Of a DNA stretch of 64,000 bases, positions 43,533-52,958 are shown in pieces (the stretch's first letter is position 1; every line of letters begins with the position of its first letter). The DNA comes from Desulfobacteraceae bacterium (lineage in GTDB: Bacteria; Desulfobacterota; Desulfobacteria; Desulfobacterales; Desulfosarcinaceae), in assembly GCA_013003715.1 (NCBI GenBank), contig JABDIN010000080.1:1-64000 (forward strand), given 5' to 3'. The notes below the pieces were generated by a model, which was not told the origin of the DNA, ran no database searches, and saw only the letters and a list, made by a program, of their open reading frames with translations. Position numbers and translations under genes: made by a program.

Positions 43533-45275
43533 CTAAAAATTGAAAACCTGGTCCATGTCCGCGTCGGTGACCTTGAACGTAATGTTATGGGGCGGCAGTT
43601 CCTCGTTTTTAAAATAGTCCGGCAGACGGTCGTCTTCTTTTGTAAAGCCGGCTCTTGCATTGAAATCCCGTTCCACTCTGAGGACTTTCTTACCCAGTTC
43701 GACGACGTCGTCCGCCGTCAGGCTCAGCCCGTAAAACGCGTTGATCATGTCGATCAGCGCCTGGAATGTCTCCTCCTGGTCCATGATGGCGAAGGCGATG
43801 AAGAGGCACATGCCCGTGGAATCGATGGCGGCGGTGGCAATTTGAAGGTTCCGGGACAACTCCACCTGCCCTTCCGCGGACAATGGATCAACCGTTCCCC
43901 CCACGCCCAGCAGATTCGTGGCAACGGCATAACCGGCCGTGTGATCCGCGCCCATGGTGCTTGTGGCATAGGTCACCCCAATGCCCTGAACACCCCGCGG
44001 ATCATAGGCGGGCATGGCCTGTCCTTTCACTGTGGGTATCCGCTCCACACCGAACACCTTACCGGTAACATCGGCACCATTACCTAAAATGCGACCCAGC
44101 GGCGTACCCTGACCGACCTCTTTGACAAGGTTGATGGCGGCTTCGGCATCCCCGAATTCGGCGACACCGGCTTCCATGGCCACACCGATGGTGGCGCCCA
44201 TCTCGATGGTGTCGACGCCATAATCATCATCCAGCCGGTCCAGCATGGCGATGGCATCGATATCGTCAATACCGCAATTGCCGCCATGCGCCCAGACGGT
44301 TTCATACTCGGGTTGTTTGGTGAGAAATTGACCGTCCTTGTTATAAAAGGTACCGGAACACCGGATGACACAGCCCCGATGGCATCCATGGGTGGCCGAA
44401 CCGTCGCCACCCCGCTCATTTTCCAGAGCGGCCACGGTTTCGCCGCTGATCTTGCTGCAGGTATCAAAGCGGCCCCACATGAAATTCTTGGTGGGATACC
44501 CGCCGGCCTCGTTGACCACATTGGTGAGCACATTGGTGCCATACGCCGGCAACCCTTCACCGGTAACCGGATGTTTCCGCAACCCCTGGACGAATTTCTT
44601 GTTTGCCGCCTTGAATTTGTCGGGGTCCTTGGGTTGACGCATGCCCATGCCCGCGTCATCGAGCACGATGACTTTGACCCCTTTGGTGCCCATTACCGCA
44701 CCAACCCCACCACGCCCCGCATGTCTCGTGGGCCGCATTTCCATATCCGTAAACGCAATGGAAGCCGCGGACAATTTCATTTCGCCGGCAGGGCCAATGG
44801 AAATACAGGCAACCTTATCCCCGTATTCGGCTTTCATTTTTTCCACCAGATCATAATTCCCTAGCATGCCCAGACTATTGTCCTCGGTGATTTTTACGCC
44901 GTCCTTGTTAATAAAAACTTTATAAAGCGTCTCCGCCTTGGGTTTACCCTCGAGCACAATGGCTGCGTATCCCAGCCGGGCTAGTACCTGGGCCCCCTGC
45001 CCTCCTGAATTGGATTCCTTGATGCCACCGGTTAACGGGCTTTTGCAACCAACGGATATACGCCCCGACATGGCGCCGGTGGTGCCGCTGAGCATACCCG
45101 GGGCGATCACCAGTTTGTTCTCGCCGCTCAATGGATGGCAGGAGGCCGGAACTTCCTTGCCGATGATCGACGATGTAAGCGCTCTGCCGGCTAATCCGTC
45201 ATAATCGCCATGCGTTTCCGTCTTTGCAGCAGGACCGCCGTCTGAGCCCACATTAATTCGTAGGATTTTATCCAT
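43533..45275 (-). CDS. Aldehyde:ferredoxin oxidoreductase, second copy
   Basis: A 580-residue tungsten AOR-family enzyme. It has the same layout as the AOR at 25512: AGRALTSS, ARLGYAAIVLEG, GRGGVGAVMG, cluster Cys in GCHRGCVIRCSG and a late Cys in TGMCLFIAF. GAGGAGG precedes the ATG. It is flanked by genes for pterin sulfur transfer and an accessory protein, so this locus may be the housekeeping AOR, with the other copy tied to a single catabolic pathway. That division is inference. Upstream 45276-45471 is AT-rich and should hold its promoter. Confidence 0.93.
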   Translation of the reverse strand: MDKILRINVGSDGGPAAKTETHGDYDGLAGRALTSSIIGKEVPASCHPLSGENKLVIAPGMLSGTTGAMSGRISVGCKSPLTGGIKESNSGGQGAQVLARLGYAAIVLEGKPKAETLYKVFINKDGVKITEDNSLGMLGNYDLVEKMKAEYGDKVACISIGPAGEMKLSAASIAFTDMEMRPTRHAGRGGVGAVMGTKGVKVIVLDDAGMGMRQPKDPDKFKAANKKFVQGLRKHPVTGEGLPAYGTNVLTNVVNEAGGYPTKNFMWGRFDTCSKISGETVAALENERGGDGSATHGCHRGCVIRCSGTFYNKDGQFLTKQPEYETVWAHGGNCGIDDIDAIAMLDRLDDDYGVDTIEMGATIGVAMEAGVAEFGDAEAAINLVKEVGQGTPLGRILGNGADVTGKVFGVERIPTVKGQAMPAYDPRGVQGIGVTYATSTMGADHTAGYAVATNLLGVGGTVDPLSAEGQVELSRNLQIATAAIDSTGMCLFIAFAIMDQEETFQALIDMINAFYGLSLTADDVVELGKKVLRVERDFNARAGFTKEDDRLPDYFKNEELPPHNITFKVTDADMDQVFNF

Positions 45276-45471
45276 GGACTACCTCCTCAATATATTTAAG
45301 GTGTTAAGAGAGCAAAAGTCATACGGCATGGGAAGGGAGATCAAAATGCAATACAGAAGTCATAATTCGTATCTATAAGTCATGTCAAGAAAAACCAAGA
45401 TTGACACCTCCACCCGTAAACGGCCACCCGAAGCCGGCTCTCTTTTTTCCGGCAATTTTCCCTGAACATGA

Positions 45472-45509
45472 ATTATATTAACGTAGCCTATTGACTACGT
45501 TAATATAAT
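45472..45509. promoter_or_regulatory. Perfect 15-bp palindrome before the MFS gene
   Basis: ATTATATTAACGTAG (45472-45486) and its exact reverse complement (45495-45509) flank an 8-bp centre. It ends 52 bp before the preferred MFS start. The second gene of the operon encodes an ArsR-type helix-turn-helix protein, which makes this a strong candidate for its operator. No T run makes a terminator unlikely. Confidence 0.75.
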
Positions 45510-45561
45510 GTACTACCCTTCGTTTAAATCAAATTTCCTGCAAAAGAAAGGCAATCATTCA

Positions 45562-46800
45562 ATGAAACCAATATACAAAAATCGAAATATCATGATTCTC
45601 GGCATTGCGGAAACCACCAGTCAGGTAGGGGCTTGGATCACGCTGATGGCCATCCAGTCCCTGATCATGTTCAACGGCGACGGTTCGGTGTGGGATTCCA
45701 GCAGCATCATGCTGGCCATGTTTTTGCCGACGATGATTTTCAGCCCCATGGCCGGAAAACTGGTGGACAACCTGGATAAAAAAAGAGTGATGATTTTCAG
45801 TGAACTGGGAGCGGGCCTATTGGTGTTATGTATTTATTCAAGCGCTTCCCGGTCACTGATCATACCGCTCTTTGCGGTAGCCGCTATTTTGAGCACGGTA
45901 ATGATCCCCGCCAGAACCGCACTGGTCACTGTTTTCATCACCGATGAAACCCAGTATGAACAGGCCAATGCATTTCTGAATCAATTGAACAGCTTAGCAA
46001 AGATCGGCGCCCCTATTCTGGCGGGAACTCTGGTGGGATTCATCGGGGCATATAAGGCCATGATAATTGACATCGTTTCATTTGCATTGTCGGCCATTTT
46101 GCTATTTTTTTTATCCGATCCACCGACGGATCCGGTGCCGGCATCGACGAAAAAGGCGAAAGAAGGCGGTTCCGGAGCGTTTTCATTTATCGTAAACAAC
46201 CCAGCATTGATGTTCCTGTTCTGCACGACCATTCTCGCCGCCGGGCTCATCATTTCCGCAGATGTCCTGGGCGCTATATACGTAAGGGATATTTTGGGCA
46301 AAGGGGAGCTGTTTTTCGGTGTATTTATCGGCGCCACCGGGCTCGGAAACGTGTGCGGCGGTTTATATATCCTCAAAAGGGGGAAAAGCGTTCCGGAGTG
46401 GATCGACCTTCGTCGTTCGCTTCTATTGGCTTCAGTGCTGCCATTGACCCTGGGTATTGTTCCACTCCTGCAAATCGAAAATACCGGTGTCGTGATTATA
46501 CCGGTCGCCTCGTTTATCGGTGGCATCGGGATAAGTATCTATTTTATTCAGCGTATAACAATGATACAGAAGATCTGTCCGTCCCGTGTGATAGGCGCAA
46601 TGGCGGGCTATCTGGAATCGGCCACCACCGCCGGTTTTCTATCGGGATTTCTCATTGTGCCTGTCCTGGTCCCGAAATGGATCGGCATGGACATCTTTTT
46701 TTTGATGTGTGCTGTTTTAATCCTCTTTCTGTGGGCGTGTATAATGCTGGCAATAAAACTTTTTCGAATCCGACCGGCTCCTGCTGCAACGGAGCATTAG
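45562..46800 (+). CDS. Major facilitator superfamily exporter
   Basis: A 412-residue membrane transporter with about 12 helices, related by layout to the MFS_3/EntS-like exporters. The loop between helices 2 and 3 contains GKLVDNLDKKRVM, the MFS motif A. The start at 45562 is chosen because an upstream ATG at 45508 lies inside the palindromic operator and adds 18 non-conserved residues; AAAGG lies about 11 nt before 45562. It is followed 11 bp later by an ArsR-type regulator. The pair looks like a ligand-induced efflux unit. Substrate unknown. Confidence 0.85.
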   Translation: MKPIYKNRNIMILGIAETTSQVGAWITLMAIQSLIMFNGDGSVWDSSSIMLAMFLPTMIFSPMAGKLVDNLDKKRVMIFSELGAGLLVLCIYSSASRSLIIPLFAVAAILSTVMIPARTALVTVFITDETQYEQANAFLNQLNSLAKIGAPILAGTLVGFIGAYKAMIIDIVSFALSAILLFFLSDPPTDPVPASTKKAKEGGSGAFSFIVNNPALMFLFCTTILAAGLIISADVLGAIYVRDILGKGELFFGVFIGATGLGNVCGGLYILKRGKSVPEWIDLRRSLLLASVLPLTLGIVPLLQIENTGVVIIPVASFIGGIGISIYFIQRITMIQKICPSRVIGAMAGYLESATTAGFLSGFLIVPVLVPKWIGMDIFFLMCAVLILFLWACIMLAIKLFRIRPAPAATEH

Positions 46801-46811
46801 GAGAACAATTC

Positions 46812-47936
46812 ATGACACCAAAAACAACCGGGAAAAAGGCGATGGGCTGGGAAGTGTGTGAATCCATCCTCATGGAACTGGATATTTTCATTAATATCCT
46901 CAGCGGTTATTTCAGTCCGGTCTTTTTTGATGATATCGACAAACAGAAACTGACGAATATACCCAAGGATCTCCTGACGGATTTCAACAAGTTGATGCCC
47001 CGCTCCGATCGTCTTATTTTTGTTCTCTCCCGTATGGCGCTCCCATTGGGCCTAATGGTAGGTACCGATTATAAGGAAATCAGTCTCCGGTTCCGAAAAA
47101 CAACGCCTGAAAAACTCATGGCCTCACATACCGGCTTATTCGGGCAAACCGGTATTACCCCCAATGCCTCCCTTGATATGGCGCATCGTCTGGCTGACCT
47201 TCTTTTCAGAGGAGAGAAGCTGACATCTGAACTGCTTGGATTGAGGCCGGACGAATCCTTTCTAAAAAAAACAATCCGGCTCGATGTGCAGATGGCGCTG
47301 AAAATCATAAAAGGCGGTGCGATGGAATACGAATTCTGGCATTGGATGGATCGATTCCATTACGAATTCTATCTCCCCTGGAGGGCCTCCCAACTGCACA
47401 TCATCGGAGAACAACAAAAGGAGGCAATCAACCATTTGGGCGGCAAATCATCATCCACCGGCTTTCCAACGCTGTCCTGGCTCAAAGGCAGGCAACCACT
47501 CACCGAAAGAGATAGCGTTATCCAGGGACTGCAAAGGGCCGGTGCCCGGATGTACCTTGTCGCCACACCCTTCAAATATATCGACCTCTTCCACTTCATC
47601 CCCGGCCACTGCCTGCTCACATTGGCCCGGAGTGCATTTGTCCAGGACGAAATAAAGGGTAATATCTCACGAATTGCGACGGCCGCACGGGCGGTTTCCG
47701 ACCCGACACGGCTCTCCATCCTTCGCAGTATCCGTCACAACGGGATGTACACAACTGAACTGGCAACCCTGATGAATTTGTCCCGGCCGACCGTGAGCGA
47801 GCACTGCAAGATTTTAAGAAATGCGGACCTCATTGAAACCTATCCGGAGGGGCGGAAAAGTTTTCACCGGCTACGGCCTGAAAATGTGCGGAATCTTTTT
47901 ACCGACCTGGAGAATTTTCTGGACCTGCCCTTCTGA
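46812..47936 (+). CDS. ArsR-type regulator with large N-terminal domain
   Basis: A 374-residue protein. The last 100 residues are an ArsR-like winged helix (AVSDPTRLSILRSI, TTELATLMNLSRPTVSEHCKIL, with a wing rich in basic residues). The first 270 residues are not recognised; they contain aromatic and charged stretches (EYEFWHWMDRFHYEFYLPW) and are probably a ligand or protein-binding domain. No Cys metal site typical of ArsR/SmtB is seen. AGGAGA lies 8 nt before the ATG at 46812; a longer frame within the MFS gene is rejected. It probably controls the MFS gene and itself through the upstream palindrome. Confidence 0.8.
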   Translation: MTPKTTGKKAMGWEVCESILMELDIFINILSGYFSPVFFDDIDKQKLTNIPKDLLTDFNKLMPRSDRLIFVLSRMALPLGLMVGTDYKEISLRFRKTTPEKLMASHTGLFGQTGITPNASLDMAHRLADLLFRGEKLTSELLGLRPDESFLKKTIRLDVQMALKIIKGGAMEYEFWHWMDRFHYEFYLPWRASQLHIIGEQQKEAINHLGGKSSSTGFPTLSWLKGRQPLTERDSVIQGLQRAGARMYLVATPFKYIDLFHFIPGHCLLTLARSAFVQDEIKGNISRIATAARAVSDPTRLSILRSIRHNGMYTTELATLMNLSRPTVSEHCKILRNADLIETYPEGRKSFHRLRPENVRNLFTDLENFLDLPF

Positions 47937-48028
47937 CCCGATGACCGGCAGCATCCTTATGGTGACCAAGCTATCGGAAGGTCTCCCAATATGCCGTGGA
48001 TAGGATCCTGAATAATTTGCGCCACTTG

Positions 48029-48060
48029 TTAAAAAGAGGCCCGGTCGGGCCTCTTTTTAA
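48029..48060. terminator. Bidirectional terminator
   Basis: TTAAAAAGAGGCCC (48029-48042) pairs perfectly with 48047-48060 across GGTC. T runs on both strands serve the regulator gene on + and the secreted-protein gene on -. Confidence 0.9.
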
Positions 48061-48070
48061 TGAACCAACG

Positions 48071-48817
48071 CTATTTCACAAACAAACTACCGATGAAGCA
48101 GCCGCCGCCACCGCCACCGCCGCCACCGCTGCTACCGCCGCTGGATCCGGTGGAACCGCTCACGGTGCCTTCATTACCACTCTCCGATTCCCATGTACCA
48201 CTGACGGAGGAACCGGATATCGCACCATAAAACAGAAAATCGTCGTCATAGACGTCTGTCCCCATGCCGATTACATATCCATCCGGATGTGTGCCGCCTT
48301 CAAAGTCAGCCGAAACTCCTTCGGACGTCATGGTCCCCGATACCCATCCGTTGGAGGCGATCGTGCACGACCAGGTCCCTTCGGCATCCCCACTGAATGA
48401 TCCGGATAAGGAACCGGCCTGGCTTACCGATGTAACTTGTTGGCCGGTAAGGTCGCCGGAGTTGCTGGCATTACTCCAGGAACCGCTGACGGAACCACTC
48501 GATGAATCGATAGAGGCGGTTACCGATGAACCTTGTATTTCAGTGGTCGTTCGGATGGTGCCGGTATCTCCGTACTCGCCTACAAAGGAGAGCCACCCGC
48601 CATCTCCTGCCTCCAACCCAAAGGAATAGGACAGGAATAGGCTCTCGTTGGAATCAGACGAAAAAGTTGCCACCCATACACCCGAATCGTCGCCCGTGAA
48701 TCTACCTGCGTAATTCCCGTAGTAATCCGATTCAGCACCCCAACCCACAGGCGCCATCGCCAGACTTACAAGAATACAAATTGAAACCGCAATCCATTTT
48801 GAGTTCAAACCATTCAT
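48071..48817 (-). CDS. Secreted protein with Gly-rich CFIG C-terminus
   Basis: A 248-residue exported protein not matched to a known family. A signal peptide (about 1-28) precedes a Ser/Gly/Thr-rich, beta-type body with repeated WxATFSS, GSVSGSW, GSLSGSFSGDAEGTW and SGTWESESG motifs, which resemble short lipocalin- or beta-barrel-like strand repeats. The C-terminus is a run of nine Gly followed by CFIGSLFVK. This matches the GGGGCFI-type tail recurrent at the ends of surface proteins in Desulfobacterota, which may be a sorting or anchoring signal. AAAGGA lies upstream of the ATG. It stands alone with its own terminator. Confidence 0.75.
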   Translation of the reverse strand: MNGLNSKWIAVSICILVSLAMAPVGWGAESDYYGNYAGRFTGDDSGVWVATFSSDSNESLFLSYSFGLEAGDGGWLSFVGEYGDTGTIRTTTEIQGSSVTASIDSSSGSVSGSWSNASNSGDLTGQQVTSVSQAGSLSGSFSGDAEGTWSCTIASNGWVSGTMTSEGVSADFEGGTHPDGYVIGMGTDVYDDDFLFYGAISGSSVSGTWESESGNEGTVSGSTGSSGGSSGGGGGGGGGCFIGSLFVK

Positions 48818-49744
48818 TCTTTAATCCTTTCCATTAGTAATGTTCACGATAATGTTCACCTTAAATTGATAAACGCCATTTTTTCACTATCATTTCACCT
48901 GATCTTAATTGCGAACGGAGTATATCTTATTCTGCAGTGTTGTGCAAATTCAATCTTTAGCATCCCCGGCGATATCCTCCTGCTGCCGGTACATTCTCCG
49001 TTTGATATAAAACTCGTATAAAAAACATACCGGCCGGTATAGGTGCAACCTTATAACCATCACCAGCTACCAAGTTCGTCGAACCGCTTTCAGAGGCAAT
49101 GCGTCCCCATCCGGCCTTTAAGGGGTGGGCCGAACGGCCGTTCACCCCCCCCACCTTTCTTCGAGTTGCCGATGTGCCGGGTATAGCCATTTTTCCGCCT
49201 TAAAAAATAATACGTATTGGCGTTCAATACAGATACACCGCCCCGGAAGTCGCTGAGGTATTATCTGTCTGGTCACCGCCGATGCCGGTGGCGGAAGAGT
49301 CCTCGTCGACGGCACCCACCGCCAGGGTGCTGCAGTCGGCGGACAACGCCACTTCGATCCCAAAATATTCACCTGCCCCGGTATTGGAGGCCTTGACATA
49401 GGCCTGCTGCAAACCAAGCGCGCCGCCCCCGATGCAAAGACATCGTTGTATGGCCGGCCGCCATCACCCGGAGCGGGAAAAGTCAATGGCCGATAATAGT
49501 ACAAAAGTATGGGATACAGATAGGATACAGATAGCAATTTTTTTGATGATTTTTATTTCGAATCACGCAGATCACAAGCCTTAGGGCCTGTATTATTATG
49601 ACTTTTGACTTTGCATTTTTTTTCTTGTATTGTTCGCACGGTCTTTCGAACGGTTCTTGTTGTATCGCGACAAATGCACTCCCTGCCTGCGCGGACAGAA
49701 GCAGGGAACGAAATATATCTATCTGAATCTGAAAGTTGGAACTC
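48818..49744. other. Gene-poor 927-bp stretch with FG-GAP remnant
   Basis: Apart from the FG-GAP fragment at 49224-49412, no intact gene is supported. The remaining sequence has frames broken by stops. Short direct repeats (GGATACAGAT, twice at about 49513-49532) occur before the STAND regulator gene, whose promoter should lie near 49600-49730. Confidence 0.5.
49224..49412 (-). pseudogene. FG-GAP (integrin-like) repeat fragment
   Basis: The 62 codons read as one FG-GAP beta-propeller blade: QQAYVKASNTGAGEYFG, then VALSADCSTLAVGAVDEDS and SGAVYLY, ending in a stop right where the next blade should begin. Family members have several blades in a row and a signal peptide. No start, signal or further blades were found on either side in any frame. 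It is probably the remnant of a larger secreted protein. Confidence 0.7.
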
Positions 49745-52700
49745 ATGCCTCGAATATTGGAACGGTCAGCGAAGGTAACACGTCCTGCTGCAACGGAGAT
49801 TTTACACCGACAACGGCTTTTTCAACTGCTGGACCGCTGTCTGGACCGGCCGGTGATATGGGTGTCCGGTCCTGCCGGTTATGGCAAAACGACACTGGTC
49901 AACAGCTATCTTAAGGACCGCGGCCACAACTGCCTGTGGTTCCAGATTGATGAAGGCGATCACGACCCGGCCACGTTTTTCTATTACCTCGGTTTGGCCG
50001 CCAAAAATGCAACACCACGGCGTCAGCGGTTGCCGTTTTTCAAACCCGAGTACCTTCCCAGTCTGCCGACTTTCACCCTGAGATTCTTCGAGAAACTATA
50101 TCAGCGCCTGAAAAGCCCTTGTTTTCTTGTTTTTGACAATTACCATGAAGTGTCCGGTAGTGCGCCTTTTCACGATGTGATGTTAAACGGCCTGTCCCAT
50201 ATCCCTGCGGGCATGACCGTAATCCTGATCAGCCGACAGGAGCCCCATGCAAATCTTGCGCGGTTACAGGCCAACCGCCGGATGCATGTTGTCGGACAAA
50301 AAAATCTGCGTTTGAACCTGGAGGAGGCGGCTGCCATTGCCCGGCTTTTGTCCAAAAAGACCCTGCCAAAGGAAAGGGTCCGCCGGTTGCACCACGGCGT
50401 CGACGGCTGGGTCGCGGGTCTGGTGCTGGCCCTGGAAACAGGCACACGGGAGGAGATCGATTTTGATGTGGTGGCCAGGCACGGCACAGAGGAGATCTTC
50501 AACTATCTCGCCGGCGAGGTATTTGACAAGCTTGACTCCCGGACCCGGACGTTTTTGCTCAAAACAGCCCTGCTGCCTCAGATGACCGCACGGATCACCG
50601 ACCCCTTGACCGGCATCTCCCGTTCGGGCCGAATTCTGGCCGGGTTGTACAAGGGCAATCACTTCACCGAACGGCGCTTTCGGCACAAGCCTGAGTATCA
50701 GTATCACCCACTGTTCAAAAATTATCTGCAGGAGCGGGCAAAAGATACCTTTGCGCCCGAAATCCTTTCGGAGTTACAGCACCGTGCCGCCGCTCTCCTT
50801 GAAGAAGACGGGCAGGAGGAAGCGGCGATCCAAATCCTGCAGGAAGCCGGTGAGTGGCAGGGCCTTTTCCGCCTGGTCCTGAAAGTGGCGCCCCGGATGC
50901 TGGCCCAGGGAAGAAGCCGCCGCCTTCAAGACTGGCTGGAGCTGTTTCCCGGGACAATGGTGGATGAAAATCCCTGGATTTCCTACTGGCTGGGGATATG
51001 TCGCCTGGCTTTTGATCCGCTGTATAGCCGGCAACGGTTTCAAAAAGCATTTGAAACCTTCAAGGCCCAAGGCGATGAGGCCGGCGTGTTTCTATCCTGG
51101 GCGGCATATGCCGATTCCATATACATGGCACTCGACGATTTCGCCCTTTATGACCACTGGATCCTGGTTTTCGAGCAACTTCTTGAGACTTTCGATCCCT
51201 TTACCACGGAACCCGTCGAGGCCCGGATCGTCGCGGCAATGTTGACCGCCCTGACCTTCAGACAACCACAGCATCCGGATATCAACACCTGGGTCGATCG
51301 CGCCACCGCGGTCTTGACCAAAACGCCCGATGTACACGCCCAAAACCGCATCCTTCAGGCTCTGATCTATTACAAAATAAATCTTGGTGATTTCAACAGC
51401 GCCAGTCAAATCCTGCTAATGGCCAAACCGCTGCCCGTCCCCGCCGATGTTGATCCCCTGGCCTGGATTACCCGAAATATTCACGAGGCAACGTATTTCG
51501 CCTGCCTGGGGATGCACACGACCTGCTTTGAAAAACTTGATGAAGCCCTGAACATTTCCGAAAAAACCGGCGTTCATATTTTGGATTACCTGCTGCACGA
51601 AAACAGGACCTGGTGGCTTTTGAATCAAAACGATCTTGAGGCCGGGGGCGCTTCCCTGGAAATACTAGAGCCCTTTGTGGATTCGGTACCATTGGTGAAA
51701 CAGGCTTTCTATCATGATTTGAAATCCCAGGAGGCCTTGTGCCGCAAAAACCTGCCCGAAGCGGCAAGGCACGCGGATTTGGCTTTAAAATTGAACTGTA
51801 GCGCCGGCATCTTCTGGGTCACCTGTTTTAATTATTATAAAACAGCGCAGGTATTGACCGAGATGGGTCGGTTCAGTGAGGCAGCACAGCACCTGGAGCA
51901 AGCCGCCGGCATGGCTGAACAGATCGACTCCAAACTGATTGATTTCTACATCCTGATGTCCGTGGCACACCTGCGGCTTGCGCGTGGAGAAAAAGACGCC
52001 GGGCTGTCCTGCCTCCGGGAGGCCTTGCAATTGGGCAAAGCCCATCGCTTTAATTATGTGTTTCTCGATCACCCTGCCGTTTCAGCTAAACTGTGTACCA
52101 AAGCCCTCGAAGAGGGCATCGAGGTGGCCTATGCCCGGGAGTATATCCGCAATAACAACCTGATCCCGGCCACACCGCCGTTGCATCTGGAAAACTGGCC
52201 ATGGCCGTTGAAGGTATTTACCCTCGGCCGGTTTCAAATCCTGAAAAACGACCGGCCGGTCCGATTTCGGCGCAAAACCCAGGAAAAACCGCTGGCGCTG
52301 CTCAAAGCCCTCATCGCCCTTGGCGGCCGGGACGTCCGAAAAGAACAGGTCGCCGATTTTCTCTGGCCGGATACGGATGGCGACATGGCGCATCGCGCCT
52401 TTAAAACCACCCTGCACCGGCTACGCAAGCTGGTGGGCATCCCCGAGGCGGTTGTGCTCAACGGGGGTGAAATCACGCTGAATCCGCAGTATTTCTGGGT
52501 GGATGTCTGGGCACTCCAGCACCTGCTCGAATGCGCCGGGACCGCCTGGCAAAAAGCATCAACGGCGGAGACGGCGGCCGAAGCTGCTGAAACGGCACAA
52601 AAAGCGATCGACCTCTACAAGGGACGGTTTTTAAACGGAACGGACACGCCCTGGGCGATCGCCTTGCACGAACAGGTACGCAACGGAGTGATACGAAATA

Positions 52701-52957
52701 TCGAAAACCTTGGGCGGTATTGGCAGGAGGCGGGTATGGTGGATAAGGCCATTTCCTGCTACCAGCACGGTCTGGAACTGGATCCCCTTGCCGAGCCATT
52801 GTATCAGCAATTGATGCGCTGTTTAGGCCAAACGGGCCGTAAAACCGAAAGTATGAGCGTATACGAGCGATGCAAGACAAACCTGGCCGATAAGTTAAGC
52901 ATCGCACCTTCTGCCGAGACGGAAGCAATTCGCGCATCACTGCTGGCCGGCGAGTAA
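49745..52957 (+). CDS. MalT/AfsR-like STAND transcription regulator
   Basis: A 1070-residue regulator. The N-terminal part (about 15-330) is a STAND-type ATPase of the MalT class with Walker A GPAGYGKTT and Walker B FLVFDNYHE. The middle (about 340-810) is made of helical TPR-like repeats that usually bind the inducer. The C-terminus is an OmpR-like winged helix (about 820-920, LKVFTLGRFQI) followed by a bacterial transcriptional activation domain (BTAD) with further TPRs. MalT has a LuxR-type HTH instead, so this is an AfsR/SARP-like output on a MalT-like body. ATG 49745 is taken; TTG 49736 is in frame. The next gene follows after 1 bp. Target genes are not visible. Confidence 0.88.
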   Translation: MPRILERSAKVTRPAATEILHRQRLFQLLDRCLDRPVIWVSGPAGYGKTTLVNSYLKDRGHNCLWFQIDEGDHDPATFFYYLGLAAKNATPRRQRLPFFKPEYLPSLPTFTLRFFEKLYQRLKSPCFLVFDNYHEVSGSAPFHDVMLNGLSHIPAGMTVILISRQEPHANLARLQANRRMHVVGQKNLRLNLEEAAAIARLLSKKTLPKERVRRLHHGVDGWVAGLVLALETGTREEIDFDVVARHGTEEIFNYLAGEVFDKLDSRTRTFLLKTALLPQMTARITDPLTGISRSGRILAGLYKGNHFTERRFRHKPEYQYHPLFKNYLQERAKDTFAPEILSELQHRAAALLEEDGQEEAAIQILQEAGEWQGLFRLVLKVAPRMLAQGRSRRLQDWLELFPGTMVDENPWISYWLGICRLAFDPLYSRQRFQKAFETFKAQGDEAGVFLSWAAYADSIYMALDDFALYDHWILVFEQLLETFDPFTTEPVEARIVAAMLTALTFRQPQHPDINTWVDRATAVLTKTPDVHAQNRILQALIYYKINLGDFNSASQILLMAKPLPVPADVDPLAWITRNIHEATYFACLGMHTTCFEKLDEALNISEKTGVHILDYLLHENRTWWLLNQNDLEAGGASLEILEPFVDSVPLVKQAFYHDLKSQEALCRKNLPEAARHADLALKLNCSAGIFWVTCFNYYKTAQVLTEMGRFSEAAQHLEQAAGMAEQIDSKLIDFYILMSVAHLRLARGEKDAGLSCLREALQLGKAHRFNYVFLDHPAVSAKLCTKALEEGIEVAYAREYIRNNNLIPATPPLHLENWPWPLKVFTLGRFQILKNDRPVRFRRKTQEKPLALLKALIALGGRDVRKEQVADFLWPDTDGDMAHRAFKTTLHRLRKLVGIPEAVVLNGGEITLNPQYFWVDVWALQHLLECAGTAWQKASTAETAAEAAETAQKAIDLYKGRFLNGTDTPWAIALHEQVRNGVIRNIENLGRYWQEAGMVDKAISCYQHGLELDPLAEPLYQQLMRCLGQTGRKTESMSVYERCKTNLADKLSIAPSAETEAIRASLLAGE

Positions 52958-52958
52958 A

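Noticed and set aside
46353-46811. N-terminal extension of the ArsR-type regulator
   Set aside because: It runs inside the MFS gene in another frame; AGGAGA before ATG 46812 marks the true start.
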